Source: Flagellimonas maritima
GTDB lineage: Bacteria; Bacteroidota; Bacteroidia; Flavobacteriales; Flavobacteriaceae
NCBI RefSeq assembly: GCF_003269425.1
Contig: NZ_CP030104.1
Location: 496,001 to 560,000, forward strand
Direction of reading: 5' to 3'
Length of the DNA stretch: 64,000 bases
In this document: piece by piece, positions 7,414-16,194 of the stretch
Position numbering within the stretch: the stretch's first letter is position 1
Layout of the letters: each line of letters starts with the position of its first letter
The notes under the pieces: generated by a model
The model's database searches: none
The model's input: only the letters and a program-made list of their open reading frames with translations
Told to the model about the DNA's origin: nothing
Translations under genes and position numbers: made by a program

Positions 7414-8151
7414 ATGATAAAAAATTCATTAATCATAACGTTAATATTAATAAGTGTTTCTTGCACGAATAAAAAGCAAGAAGAAACTACTCTTAGCATA
7501 GAAAAAAGAGAATTGCCCAACTTAGAGCCTGGAAGGTACAACGTAGCATTTTTAATCATGGATGGTGTATTCAACACGGAGTTCACTGCCCCATACGATA
7601 TTTTTCAGCACACACAGTATCGCAAGAATATAAAAGCCATGAACACCTTTACGGTCGCTAATACCTTAGAGCCCATAACTTCTTTTGAGGGAATCAGGAT
7701 TCTTCCTGATTTTGATTACTGCAAGGATTCAATCCCAAAAATCGATATTTTAGTTATACCCAGTGCCGAGCATCATTTAGATACGGATTTGAAGGATGAA
7801 AAAATGCTTGATTTTGTAAAAAAAGCCAGTGGGCAAGCTCTTTACGTGACTTCACATTGTGATGGTGCATTTGTTTTGGCTAAAGCGGGTCTTTTAAATG
7901 ATGTGGTCTCCACAACTTTTCCGAGCGATATTGAAAAGTATAAAACCATGTTTCCGCATTTAAACGTTAAAGACAGTGTTCTTTTTGTACATGATGGAAA
8001 GTTTATCACTTCAGCAGGTGGAGCAAAAAGTTTTGATGCGGCTTTATACCTTTGTGAATACCTTTATGGGAAAGAGATTGCTGAATCTCTCGCGAGCGGA
8101 CTCGTTATTGATTGGGATTTGAGCAAAATCCCTAAGCTTATTCTTCAATAA
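7414..8151 (+). CDS. DJ-1/PfpI-family lipoprotein
   Basis: A 245-residue exported protein with a lipobox (ISVSC, about Cys14) and a DJ-1/PfpI (class I glutamine amidotransferase-like) domain over most of its length. The nucleophile elbow is TSHCDGAFVLAKAGLL with the reactive cysteine in SHC, and DILVIPSAEHH holds the usual acidic/strand region. The domain resembles the N-terminal sensor part of AraC-type regulators, but no DNA-binding domain follows. Periplasmic location of this fold is unusual and could mean a protease, chaperone or glyoxalase-like role; the substrate is unknown. ATG at 7414; its 3' end overlaps the next, convergent gene by 14 bp. Confidence 0.75.
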   Translation: MIKNSLIITLILISVSCTNKKQEETTLSIEKRELPNLEPGRYNVAFLIMDGVFNTEFTAPYDIFQHTQYRKNIKAMNTFTVANTLEPITSFEGIRILPDFDYCKDSIPKIDILVIPSAEHHLDTDLKDEKMLDFVKKASGQALYVTSHCDGAFVLAKAGLLNDVVSTTFPSDIEKYKTMFPHLNVKDSVLFVHDGKFITSAGGAKSFDAALYLCEYLYGKEIAESLASGLVIDWDLSKIPKLILQ

Positions 8152-9553
8152 TCTCATATCTGGAATCTTTCAGGTATTTAGAAACCACTTCATTGAATTT
8201 TGGGGTTATACGAAACAAGGCAGTATCTGGTAGACCATATAATTTGTCCTTATCCTTAAATCCTTTTTTTAAGGCTTCTTCAAGATAGAAAAGAGCGGTA
8301 CCAAAATCTTCATTTTTAGAACTTAAGGATATAATTTTCATATAGTAATCAAAATTCTGAGGCTCTAAAATAGTCTTCAACATATATAAAAATGCCAGTG
8401 CATCCTCATCGATCAACTTTTCAGATTTTACCATGTCGATGTTATCTTCTGCGAGAGCATTTACAAAACCCAACAAGCGGTTTCCCATTTGTTTTTCATA
8501 AACGTTGCTCGATGCAGTGAACTTATTGATTTCTGTCTTTTGATAATTCCACCAGCCCAAGTTATTGAAGTTATGGGTCAGTACATCCTCTTCCATATAA
8601 TATTGGTAATCTTCCTTTAAAATGGATTCTTTGAAAAAGGTAGCATTTTCGGCCCGTTTCATACTTTTAAATTCACGATTCTTCCGCAAAGCTTTTTGAA
8701 CCTGCCTAAGTGAATCCAGATTTTTATGTGCCCCGTATATGGACGTCATCTCTCCCATAAATTGTTCTGCAAAGAGTAATTTTCTGGAACTTTTAAGGTT
8801 ATTGACTTTTGCCAAATCCTCTTTATAGGCCTGCTCAATATAAATGGAATCTTTAGCTACGATTTTCTTTCCCATAGCGGACAATGTAAAGAGCTGCAAA
8901 GCCTTCTCGAAATAAGCAGTATCCGGCCATTTTTTCTCTTCGTCGTGCAATAATATCTGATTTGGGAATTTGAATCGATCTAAAACCTTTTCCACGGCAA
9001 GCATTTGCGTGTAATTAAAATCGTTCTTACCGATTATTCCAATAAAATGAAACGATCGTTTGGGGTTCAATAAATCTGAATTCGCAATGGAAGCCCCAAT
9101 TGATATGGTACCCGCTATGTCCTTTAAAAAGACCGGTACTAGATTGGCAAATCTTGCACCGGAGGAAAAACCGGCAGTATAAACCCTCGACTTGTTTATG
9201 GGCAGCATTCCCACCAATTTATTGATGACATTGCTTGTTCTTACCATATTATTTGATAAGGGAACGGTATCCGAAATTTTTGGTGCAGCCAAGATGTAAC
9301 CTTCTTTTTCAGCAGCACTTAAAAACACGGACAATGACTGCTTCTCCTTTCCTTCTAAATCGAACATCAATAGCAAGGGCCACTTTTTTGCAGTGGTAAA
9401 GTTGGTGGGCAGGTAAAGGGAAAAGCTATTGGGGATAGTATCATTTATAGCTATTGAGTCTATAATTTTCCCCTTTTTTAATACTATTTCTTGCGTAAAT
9501 GCACTTTGAATGAATAATCCCACAAAAAATAATAAAGCATAATTTTTTTTCAT
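8138..9553 (-). CDS. Secreted alpha/beta-hydrolase (esterase-like)
   Basis: A 471-residue exported protein with a signal peptide (about 1-20, FTQ end). The first half is an alpha/beta-hydrolase fold: FSLYLPTNF and PLLLMFDLEG, then the nucleophile elbow AGFSSGARFA (about 147-156) and a FIGIIGKNDFNY strand supplying the acidic residue, as in feruloyl-esterase/dienelactone-like proteins. The second half (about 250-470) is helical and TPR-like, ending FYLEEALKKGFKDKDKL. Substrate unknown. It has its own promoter region between it and the Lrp-type gene, and its last 14 bp overlap the convergent DJ-1 gene. Confidence 0.7.
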   Translation of the reverse strand: MKKNYALLFFVGLFIQSAFTQEIVLKKGKIIDSIAINDTIPNSFSLYLPTNFTTAKKWPLLLMFDLEGKEKQSLSVFLSAAEKEGYILAAPKISDTVPLSNNMVRTSNVINKLVGMLPINKSRVYTAGFSSGARFANLVPVFLKDIAGTISIGASIANSDLLNPKRSFHFIGIIGKNDFNYTQMLAVEKVLDRFKFPNQILLHDEEKKWPDTAYFEKALQLFTLSAMGKKIVAKDSIYIEQAYKEDLAKVNNLKSSRKLLFAEQFMGEMTSIYGAHKNLDSLRQVQKALRKNREFKSMKRAENATFFKESILKEDYQYYMEEDVLTHNFNNLGWWNYQKTEINKFTASSNVYEKQMGNRLLGFVNALAEDNIDMVKSEKLIDEDALAFLYMLKTILEPQNFDYYMKIISLSSKNEDFGTALFYLEEALKKGFKDKDKLYGLPDTALFRITPKFNEVVSKYLKDSRYEIIEE

Positions 9554-9620
9554 AACGCTACAACTACAAAAATCTAGCCAAAAGAAAATGCTTGCTAGAC
9601 TTTATAAAAGTAAACGAAAA

Positions 9621-10073
9621 TTATAAGATATTCTTGCTTGCATTGATTGGTGCATTGGCTACAATATTGGATAAAACTATGTGGGTTCTACATTCTCCAT
9701 AGACTATAAGCTCATCTATAAACTTTTCTAAATGTGATTGGTCTTTCAGGACCACCTCCATTATTATATTTTCATTGCCCGTGATACGATAGCAATTTAT
9801 AACCTCTTGAAATGATTCTACTTTGCTCAAAAATGGTTTCAGCTTGCCCATAAAAGCACGGAGCATAACAATGGCTTTTAATTGGTGGCCGGCCAAAGAA
9901 TAAGATACACATGTCCTATATCCTTCTATTAATCCCAAATCCTCCATCTTTTTTACCCGTTCCGTTACGGCAGGGGGCGTCAGGCCAACTTTTCGGCCTA
10001 TTTTGGCAAAAGATTCCCTAGCATCTTTTTGTAAACAATCAAGTATTTTCCAATTGAGTTCATCTATCTTCAT
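9621..10073 (-). CDS. Lrp/AsnC-family transcriptional regulator
   Basis: A 150-residue regulator with an N-terminal winged helix-turn-helix (about 1-60: IDELNWKILDCLQKDARESFAKIGRKVGLTPPAVTERVKKME, read in segments) and a C-terminal RAM/AsnC ligand-binding domain. These proteins form octamers and bind amino acids. It diverges from a small helical gene and lies close to the isobutyryl-CoA mutase gene used in valine breakdown, so a branched-chain amino acid role is possible, but only by proximity. ATG at 10073. The 123-bp divergent gap is where autoregulation would act. Confidence 0.9.
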   Translation of the reverse strand: MKIDELNWKILDCLQKDARESFAKIGRKVGLTPPAVTERVKKMEDLGLIEGYRTCVSYSLAGHQLKAIVMLRAFMGKLKPFLSKVESFQEVINCYRITGNENIIMEVVLKDQSHLEKFIDELIVYGECRTHIVLSNIVANAPINASKNIL

Positions 10074-10155
10074 ATTAAAAGTTATTTATTATAAAAACTT
10101 TATATTCAAAAGTAAATATTAAATTTCAATTTTAAAACCAAAGGTATATTATCCA

Positions 10156-10185
10156 TTTGATATGTAATTTTAGGTTTTAAATTTG
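10156..10185 (+). promoter_or_regulatory. Consensus promoter TTTG-N18-TAAATTTG
   Basis: A -33 TTTG (10156-10159) and a perfect -7 TAAATTTG (10178-10185) at standard spacing. The -7 box ends only 11 bp before the ATG at 10197, implying a leader of a few bases or none. Confidence 0.6.
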
Positions 10186-10196
10186 CTTTGAAGTTT

Positions 10197-10598
10197 ATGG
10201 AAAGGAATGCTTTAAATTCTTTGGGAATTTATCGAAAATCGCTTGCCCTTCGAGATCTGAGCGAAGCGGTAGCTTATTATTTTTCCCATAATAGGGATAT
10301 TCTCTCTTTAAATAATTATTGCAGTTTTAGAGATGATGTTTCCCAGTCTCTTTTGACTGATGCCATGTTGATTACCAAAGAAATAGAACATGCCGTCCTG
10401 AGCAATTCCCACCCCGTAAGAATGAAAAGTCTTGCTTTTATCAATATCATGACGCGTAATATTTTGGCGTATTGTAATGGTCTTGAAAGGGATGGGGTAA
10501 AAGAAAAGGAATATTTGAACTTATTGAGAAAAGAAATCAAAACTTTTAGGACATCCTTTAAGAAATGGAGGAAGTCCTTTAAAAATGGTAATGGGTAA
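10197..10598 (+). CDS. Helical protein of unknown function
   Basis: A 133-residue protein that appears all-helical, with about four amphipathic helices and no signal peptide or membrane segment. The C-terminal 35 residues are strongly basic (LRKEIKTFRTSFKKWRKSFKNGNG, read as two pieces), which suggests nucleic-acid or membrane-surface contact. ATG at 10197 is chosen because an in-frame TTG at 10188 lies too close to the -7 promoter box. It is not recognised as a known family, though the layout resembles small four-helix-bundle proteins. It converges on the mutase gene with 27 bp between the stops. Confidence 0.6.
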   Translation: MERNALNSLGIYRKSLALRDLSEAVAYYFSHNRDILSLNNYCSFRDDVSQSLLTDAMLITKEIEHAVLSNSHPVRMKSLAFINIMTRNILAYCNGLERDGVKEKEYLNLLRKEIKTFRTSFKKWRKSFKNGNG

Positions 10599-10625
10599 TT
10601 ATTTTTTCCTAATTTTTTTGACGCA

Positions 10626-13600
10626 TTACATATTACGCCTATACTGCCCTCCAACTTGAAATAGCGCATTGGTAATTTGTCCCAGCGAACAGTATTTTGT
10701 TACTTCCATCAGTTTTTCAAAAAGATTTTCATTGTTTATTGCAGCCAATTGAAGTTCCTTTAATTGTTGGTCCGTTTCTTTTTTATCTCTTGAATGAAGA
10801 TTCTGTAAGGTTTCTATTTGGTTTTGCTTTTCCTCTTCTGTAGCTCTAATTACCTCAGCTGGCAATATAGTCGGTGAACCCTTGGAGCTCAAAAATGTGT
10901 TGACACCGATTATAGGGTACTCTCCATTATGCTTTAAAGTTTCATAGTGAAGGCTCTCTTCTTGAATCTTGGAACGTTGGTACATTGTTTCCATAGCGCC
11001 CAATACGCCGCCACGCTCTGTAATTCTATCAAATTCCAATAAAACAGCTTCTTCGACCAAATCTGTAAGCTCTTCTGTAATAAAAGAACCTTGCATGGGG
11101 TTTTCGTTCTTTGCCAATCCCAATTCCTTATTAATAATGAGCTGAATGGCCATAGCCCTGCGAACAGACTCCTCCGTGGGCGTAGTGATTGCTTCATCAT
11201 ACGCATTGGTGTGAAGCGAATTACAGTTATCATAGATTGCGTAAAGTGCCTGTAACGTAGTCCTAATATCATTAAAATCGATTTCTTGGGCGTGAAGACT
11301 TCTGCCTGAAGTCTGGATATGGTACTTTAGCATTTGTGCTCGTGGATCAGCACCGTATTTTTCCCTCAATGCCTTTGCCCAGATTCTTCTGGCAACCCTT
11401 CCTATTACAGCATATTCCGGGTCAACCCCATTTGAAAAAAAGAAAGATAGGTTTGGGCCAAACTTGTTGATGTCCATTCCTCTGCTCAGATAGTATTCCA
11501 CATAGGTAAATCCATTGGATAGGGTGAACGCCAATTGTGTAATGGGATTTGCGCCTGCTTCAGCAATATGATAGCCAGAAATGGATACGGAATAAAAATT
11601 CCGTACTTGATGTTCAATGAAATATTCTTGTACGTCCCCCATCAACCTAAGAGCAAACTCTGTAGAAAAAATACAAGTGTTTTGTGCCTGGTCCTCCTTT
11701 AAAATATCCGCTTGTACCGTTCCCCTAACTTGATTGAGCGTGGTTGCTTTTATTTCACTATAAACTTTTTCAGGTAAAACTTGGTCTCCCGTAACGCCCA
11801 ACAACAATAAACCAAGTCCATTATTTCCCTTGGGAAGACTTCCTAGATATGATGGACGTGTCTTTTCTTGTCCTTTAAAAAACGAATTTATTTTTTTCTC
11901 AACCTCTTTTTCAAGACCATTTTCCTTAATATATTTTTCACAATTCTGATCAATTGCAGCGTTCATAAAGAATGCCAAGAGCATGGGTGCAGGTCCATTG
12001 ATGGTCATGCTCACGGATGTCATCGGGTTGCTCAAATCAAATCCTGAATATAATTTTTTGGCATCGTCCAAACAACAAATGGAGACCCCTGCATTTCCGA
12101 TTTTCCCATAAATATCAGGTCTATGATCTGGATCGTTACCGTATAACGTTACAGAATCAAAAGCAGTGGAAAGCCTTTTTGCCGGCATATCCAAGCTAAC
12201 ATAATGAAAGCGCCTGTTGGTACGTTCCGGTCCACCTTCGCCAGCGAACATTCTTGTGGGGTCCTCACCTACTCGCTTAAATGGATATAATCCCGAAGTA
12301 TAGGGAAACTCCCCAGGAACGTTCTCCTGTAAGCACCATCTCAAAATATCTCCCCAAGCTTCATACTTTGGCAATGCAACCTTAGGTATTTGACTATGGG
12401 AAAGCGAAGTGGTGTGGGTCTGGATATTGACATCCTTGCCCCTTACTTTAAATGTATAGATTTCTGATTTGTATGTCGCAACCTTTTCTTGCCACTTTAT
12501 AATGGATTCCCAATGATGTGGATCTAGGTTCATTTTAACCTTCTCAAATTGTGCAATCAGCAATTTTACAAAGGGAATTTCATCATTTTGAACTTCTTCG
12601 AGAATAGAATCATGGTCAAGACCGGACTTAATTAAATAAGATTTTCCGTTTTCATCTGAAAGAACAGATAAAATTGTTTGGTGAATTCCGAACAGTTTTT
12701 GGGCCACCACTACTTGATCGTCTACACGTTTGTCGTAAGCACGATTGGTTTCTGCAATTTCAGAAAGGTACCTTGTTCTTGCGGGAGGTATCACAAATAT
12801 CTTCTCTGTAGCTTCGTTCGATACTTGAAAGCTGGATATCAGCTTTGAACCTGCTTTTTTGACCAAGGTATCCATCACTGCTTTGTAGAGCCTGTTCATG
12901 CCCGGATCGTTGAATTGCGAAGCGATGGTTCCAAAGATTGGAAGGTCATCTTGGTTCACATCCCATAGACCTTGGTTGCGCATATATTGCTTCTTTACAT
13001 CGCGCAACGCATCCAATGCTCCTCTTTTATCAAACTTGTTTATTGCTACGACATCGGCAAAATCCAACATATCTATTTTTTCAAGCTGTGTTGCCGCTCC
13101 AAACTCAGGTGTCATTACGTACAGGGAAACATCACTGTGCTCCAAAATTTCCGTATCTGATTGGCCGATACCCGAAGTTTCTAAAATAATTAGATCAAAT
13201 TGCGCTGCTTTTAGTACTTGAACAGCTTCTGCTACATGTTTGGAAAGTGCCAGATTCGATTGCCTTGTCGCCAATGAGCGCATATAAACATTTTCATTGT
13301 TGATAGAATTCATTCGAATTCTATCGCCCAATAAGGCACCTCCTGTTTTTCGTTTGGAAGGATCTACTGAAATTATGCCTATTTGCTTATCAGGGAAATC
13401 GCTCAAGAATCGTCTAACCAATTCGTCCACAAGACTAGATTTTCCCGCACCTCCAGTCCCTGTTATACCTAGAACAGGAATTTTGTTGGAATGCTTTCCA
13501 ATGTGATTTTGGTATTTTTCAAAAATTTCATGCCTATTCTCTGCCAAGGATATTAATCTGGCCAAAGTATTTACCTGTTTTTCAATAAGTAGTTCTTCCA

Positions 13601-14072
13601 ATTTTTCTCCATTGGCCAATTTCAAATCAGGTACTTCAACATCACAACGTTGCACCAGGTCATTGATCATCCCTTGTAGCCCCATCTCCCTTCCATCATC
13701 AGGGGAATAGATTCTTTCAATGCCATAATCCATCAAATCCTTTATTTCCTTAGGAAGGATAACACCGCCTCCACCGCCAAAAATCTTAATATGCTCGGCT
13801 CCCTTTTCTTTCAACAAATCGAACATGTACCGAAAATATTCATTATGACCGCCCTGATACGAGGTCATAGCAATCGCATTTGCATCTTCTTGAATAGCGC
13901 AATCCACCACTTCGGCAACACTTCTATCATGTCCCAAGTGAATTACTTCGACCCCAGTGGATTGTATTATGCGTCTCATGATATTGATGGCGGCATCATG
14001 ACCATCAAATAAAGATGCTGCAGTTACAATCCTTATTTTATTTTTTGGCGAATAGGGCTTTGTTTGTTTCAT
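10626..14072 (-). CDS. icmF: Fused isobutyryl-CoA mutase IcmF
   Basis: A 1148-residue adenosylcobalamin enzyme joining three parts: a B12-binding domain (about 10-140, with DGHDAAI giving the axial His near residue 25), a MeaI-type G3E GTPase chaperone (about 195-430, P-loop [12 protein letters not shown] near 202-213) and the substrate-binding mutase barrel (about 560-1100). This order defines IcmF, which interconverts isobutyryl-CoA and n-butyryl-CoA and can also act on pivalyl or isovaleryl thioesters; the GTPase region gates cofactor loading. It is not split or frameshifted. The frame opens two codons earlier at TTG, but ATG at 14072 is preferred. No cobalamin riboswitch was recognised upstream. 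Confidence 0.92.
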   Translation of the reverse strand: MKQTKPYSPKNKIRIVTAASLFDGHDAAINIMRRIIQSTGVEVIHLGHDRSVAEVVDCAIQEDANAIAMTSYQGGHNEYFRYMFDLLKEKGAEHIKIFGGGGGVILPKEIKDLMDYGIERIYSPDDGREMGLQGMINDLVQRCDVEVPDLKLANGEKLEELLIEKQVNTLARLISLAENRHEIFEKYQNHIGKHSNKIPVLGITGTGGAGKSSLVDELVRRFLSDFPDKQIGIISVDPSKRKTGGALLGDRIRMNSINNENVYMRSLATRQSNLALSKHVAEAVQVLKAAQFDLIILETSGIGQSDTEILEHSDVSLYVMTPEFGAATQLEKIDMLDFADVVAINKFDKRGALDALRDVKKQYMRNQGLWDVNQDDLPIFGTIASQFNDPGMNRLYKAVMDTLVKKAGSKLISSFQVSNEATEKIFVIPPARTRYLSEIAETNRAYDKRVDDQVVVAQKLFGIHQTILSVLSDENGKSYLIKSGLDHDSILEEVQNDEIPFVKLLIAQFEKVKMNLDPHHWESIIKWQEKVATYKSEIYTFKVRGKDVNIQTHTTSLSHSQIPKVALPKYEAWGDILRWCLQENVPGEFPYTSGLYPFKRVGEDPTRMFAGEGGPERTNRRFHYVSLDMPAKRLSTAFDSVTLYGNDPDHRPDIYGKIGNAGVSICCLDDAKKLYSGFDLSNPMTSVSMTINGPAPMLLAFFMNAAIDQNCEKYIKENGLEKEVEKKINSFFKGQEKTRPSYLGSLPKGNNGLGLLLLGVTGDQVLPEKVYSEIKATTLNQVRGTVQADILKEDQAQNTCIFSTEFALRLMGDVQEYFIEHQVRNFYSVSISGYHIAEAGANPITQLAFTLSNGFTYVEYYLSRGMDINKFGPNLSFFFSNGVDPEYAVIGRVARRIWAKALREKYGADPRAQMLKYHIQTSGRSLHAQEIDFNDIRTTLQALYAIYDNCNSLHTNAYDEAITTPTEESVRRAMAIQLIINKELGLAKNENPMQGSFITEELTDLVEEAVLLEFDRITERGGVLGAMETMYQRSKIQEESLHYETLKHNGEYPIIGVNTFLSSKGSPTILPAEVIRATEEEKQNQIETLQNLHSRDKKETDQQLKELQLAAINNENLFEKLMEVTKYCSLGQITNALFQVGGQYRRNM

Positions 14073-14214
14073 TGACAATTAGAGGTCTTATTTCGTCTTG
14101 CAATTTAAAGAAAATGCAACTTAAAACCGATTTTACCTATTATTTTATAAAAATAGAAAGGTCTTGGAGTAGGTTTTTTTGAATATCATAATTTTACCTT
14201 TCTAAATAAACCGA

Positions 14215-15063
14215 ATGAAACTTGCCATACTTATCCATTGTTCCGACAAATCTGGAATCATAAGCTCGGTTACACATTTTATACATCAAAAAGGTGGAAA
14301 TATTGTTTATCTGGACCAACATGTGGATAAAGAGGCGGGAATTTTTTTCATGAGGTTGGAGAGTGAATTTGAAAATAACATTTCACTTTCTGGTTTTAAA
14401 GAAGAATTTGCAAATGGAATGGCAAAAAAATACGGTATGCACTGGGATGTACATTTGGAAGATACAAAACCCAAAATGGGCATTTTTGTTTCTAAATACA
14501 ACCACTGTCTTTATGATCTTTTGAGCAGATTTAATTCCGGGGAGCTCTTGGTAGATATTCCCTTTATCTTGAGCAATCACCAAAATCTAAAATATATAGC
14601 CGATCAATTTCAAATTCCATACTATCATATACCGGTCACGAAAGAAAACAAAGAGTCAGCAGAGACCAAACAATTGGATTTGCTACGCCGATATGAGGTA
14701 GATTTTATTGTACTTGCAAGATATATGCAAATTCTGTCACCAAAGTTAATAGATGCTTATCCTCAGAAAATCATTAATATCCATCACTCTTTTTTACCTG
14801 CTTTTGCTGGTGCAAAGCCATATCACGCTGCTTTTGAGAGAGGTGTTAAAATTATAGGCGCCACCAGTCATTATGTAACTGCAGATTTAGATGCTGGTCC
14901 CATAGTAGAGCAGGATGTCACAACCGTTTCGCACTCACATTCCATCAAAGATTTTATTGCAAAAGGGAGAGATCTGGAAAAAATTGTGCTTTCACGGGCC
15001 GTTAAACTTCATCTTTCTAGAAAAACAATTGTATATAATAATAAGACCGTAATTTTTTCATAA
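14215..15063 (+). CDS. purU: Formyltetrahydrofolate deformylase
   Basis: A 282-residue enzyme that hydrolyses 10-formyl-tetrahydrofolate to formate and tetrahydrofolate, balancing one-carbon pools. The N-terminal ACT domain (about 1-80, ILIHCSDKSGIISSVTHFIH) senses metabolites, and the formyltransferase domain carries NIHHSFLPAF (catalytic Asn/His) and ATSHYVTADLDAGPI (catalytic His/Asp). Length is standard for the family. ATG at 14215; it diverges from icmF across 142 bp and is followed after 69 bp by the DUF4197 gene. The short ISSV-type ACT start and the intact catalytic trio make the call firm. Confidence 0.93.
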   Translation: MKLAILIHCSDKSGIISSVTHFIHQKGGNIVYLDQHVDKEAGIFFMRLESEFENNISLSGFKEEFANGMAKKYGMHWDVHLEDTKPKMGIFVSKYNHCLYDLLSRFNSGELLVDIPFILSNHQNLKYIADQFQIPYYHIPVTKENKESAETKQLDLLRRYEVDFIVLARYMQILSPKLIDAYPQKIINIHHSFLPAFAGAKPYHAAFERGVKIIGATSHYVTADLDAGPIVEQDVTTVSHSHSIKDFIAKGRDLEKIVLSRAVKLHLSRKTIVYNNKTVIFS

Positions 15064-15132
15064 AAAAATTCTAACTAAATTCAAAGCATACTAACAAACT
15101 ACAGAAAATCGCATTAACCATAAATCTTACAA

Positions 15133-15837
15133 ATGAAACGAATTCTTTTATGCTTTTTATTTTTTCAGTTTTTAGGCTGTACTGAACTTCAACAGGTCGT
15201 TAATCAATTACCCCAAGGAACAATTGGCATTGGGAATGCAGAAATAGCCCAGGGACTCCGTGATGCCCTTAATATGGGAATAGACAAGCAAGTTGATAAA
15301 TTGGCCATCAAAGATGGCTTCTTCAAAAATGAACTGGTCAAAATATTTCTTCCTGATGAATTAAAAAAAGTTGAAAAGACACTCAGGGACATAGGCCTCG
15401 ATAATCTAGCGGATGAAGGACTGCGAATATTAAATAGGGCTGCTGAAGATGCCGTAGGTGAAGCCACACCTATTTTTATAGACGCGGTAAAAGGAATAAC
15501 GTTCAACGATGCGAAGCAAATTCTACTGGGAGCCGATAATGCAGCCACCAATTATTTAGAACAATCCACTAAGTCAAAGTTGTATGATAAATTTAATCCG
15601 ATCATACAAAATTCATTTAAAAAAGTGGGTGCAGACCAGATATGGAACAACATTATAACAAGATACAATACTATACCTCTTACTAAAAACGTAAACCCGG
15701 ATTTAACGGATTATACAACACAGGAAGCTTTAAAAGGCGTTTACACCATGATAGCCATCGAAGAGAAAGAGATTAGGAACAAAGTTTCTTCCAGAACTAC
15801 GGATCTGTTAAGAAGGGTTTTTGCGCTCCAAGACTAA
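15133..15837 (+). CDS. DUF4197 lipoprotein
   Basis: A 234-residue lipoprotein: signal sequence ending FLGC (Cys16), then a helical DUF4197 domain. Family landmarks are GNAEIAQGLRDALNMGIDKQVDKL, IFLPDELKKVEKTL, and GVYTMIAIEEKEIRN near the C-terminus. DUF4197 proteins are common, periplasm-facing and of unknown activity. ATG at 15133. Downstream, 357 bp carry no gene but contain a perfect UUCG-loop hairpin that may end its transcript. No functional link to purU is evident. Confidence 0.85.
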   Translation: MKRILLCFLFFQFLGCTELQQVVNQLPQGTIGIGNAEIAQGLRDALNMGIDKQVDKLAIKDGFFKNELVKIFLPDELKKVEKTLRDIGLDNLADEGLRILNRAAEDAVGEATPIFIDAVKGITFNDAKQILLGADNAATNYLEQSTKSKLYDKFNPIIQNSFKKVGADQIWNNIITRYNTIPLTKNVNPDLTDYTTQEALKGVYTMIAIEEKEIRNKVSSRTTDLLRRVFALQD

Positions 15838-16194
15838 ATTCAAACTTTTTTTACATGCAATAATCGTCAGAATTATCCGTTTAAAATTAAGAATGTCAAT
15901 CAAGTATAACAAAATCCTAAAGTTTAATTAACCTTTGCTAAAAAGGTAAAATTGAATTTTGCAAAAGATTATCTGAGTTAGCATTTTTTTGAGTTAGTTA
16001 GTTTAAAACCAGTGTTCGCACTGGTTTTTTCTTTTTCGGATAGTTTTGCAATGGGGTTTTCTACTTCCAAAATTCTTGTGGAACAGCTTCCAAAAGGTAA
16101 ATTCTTATCGGGAATTACTTTTTTTAGGGTTTCGTTAACAAATAAATTTTCGTATTTCACTAATTTCAAGGGAGTTAATTCATCAATCAAAATA
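15838..16194. other. Intergenic region with possible promoter and UUCG hairpin
   Basis: AT-rich DNA between DUF4197 and the AraC-type gene. At 15934-15937 is a TTTG, and at 15954-15961 GAATTTTG, one mismatch from TAnnTTTG at a slightly short 16-bp spacing. A transcript from there would be about 65 nt and end at the hairpin at 16005-16030. The AraC reading frame stays open through much of this stretch, but the signal-peptide ATG at 16195 is the better start. A 103-codon open frame on the minus strand (15978-16289) was not accepted as a gene. Confidence 0.4.
16005..16030 (+). terminator. UUCG-tetraloop intrinsic terminator
   Basis: Stem AAAACCAGTG / CACTGGTTTT (10 bp) closed by a TTCG tetraloop, then a T-rich run. 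It is an unusually perfect intrinsic terminator, 167 bp after the DUF4197 stop and 165 bp before the AraC-type ATG, so it may end DUF4197 readthrough, a small RNA, or act as an attenuator. Confidence 0.8.

Noticed and set aside
10626..14072. IcmF as a frameshifted or mis-joined pair of mutase and GTPase genes
   Set aside because: The B12-GTPase-mutase order in a single chain is the normal form of IcmF.
16012..16194. Longer N-terminus for the AraC-type regulator
   Set aside because: The extension would read through the UUCG hairpin and bury the signal peptide; ATG 16195 fits a membrane sensor.
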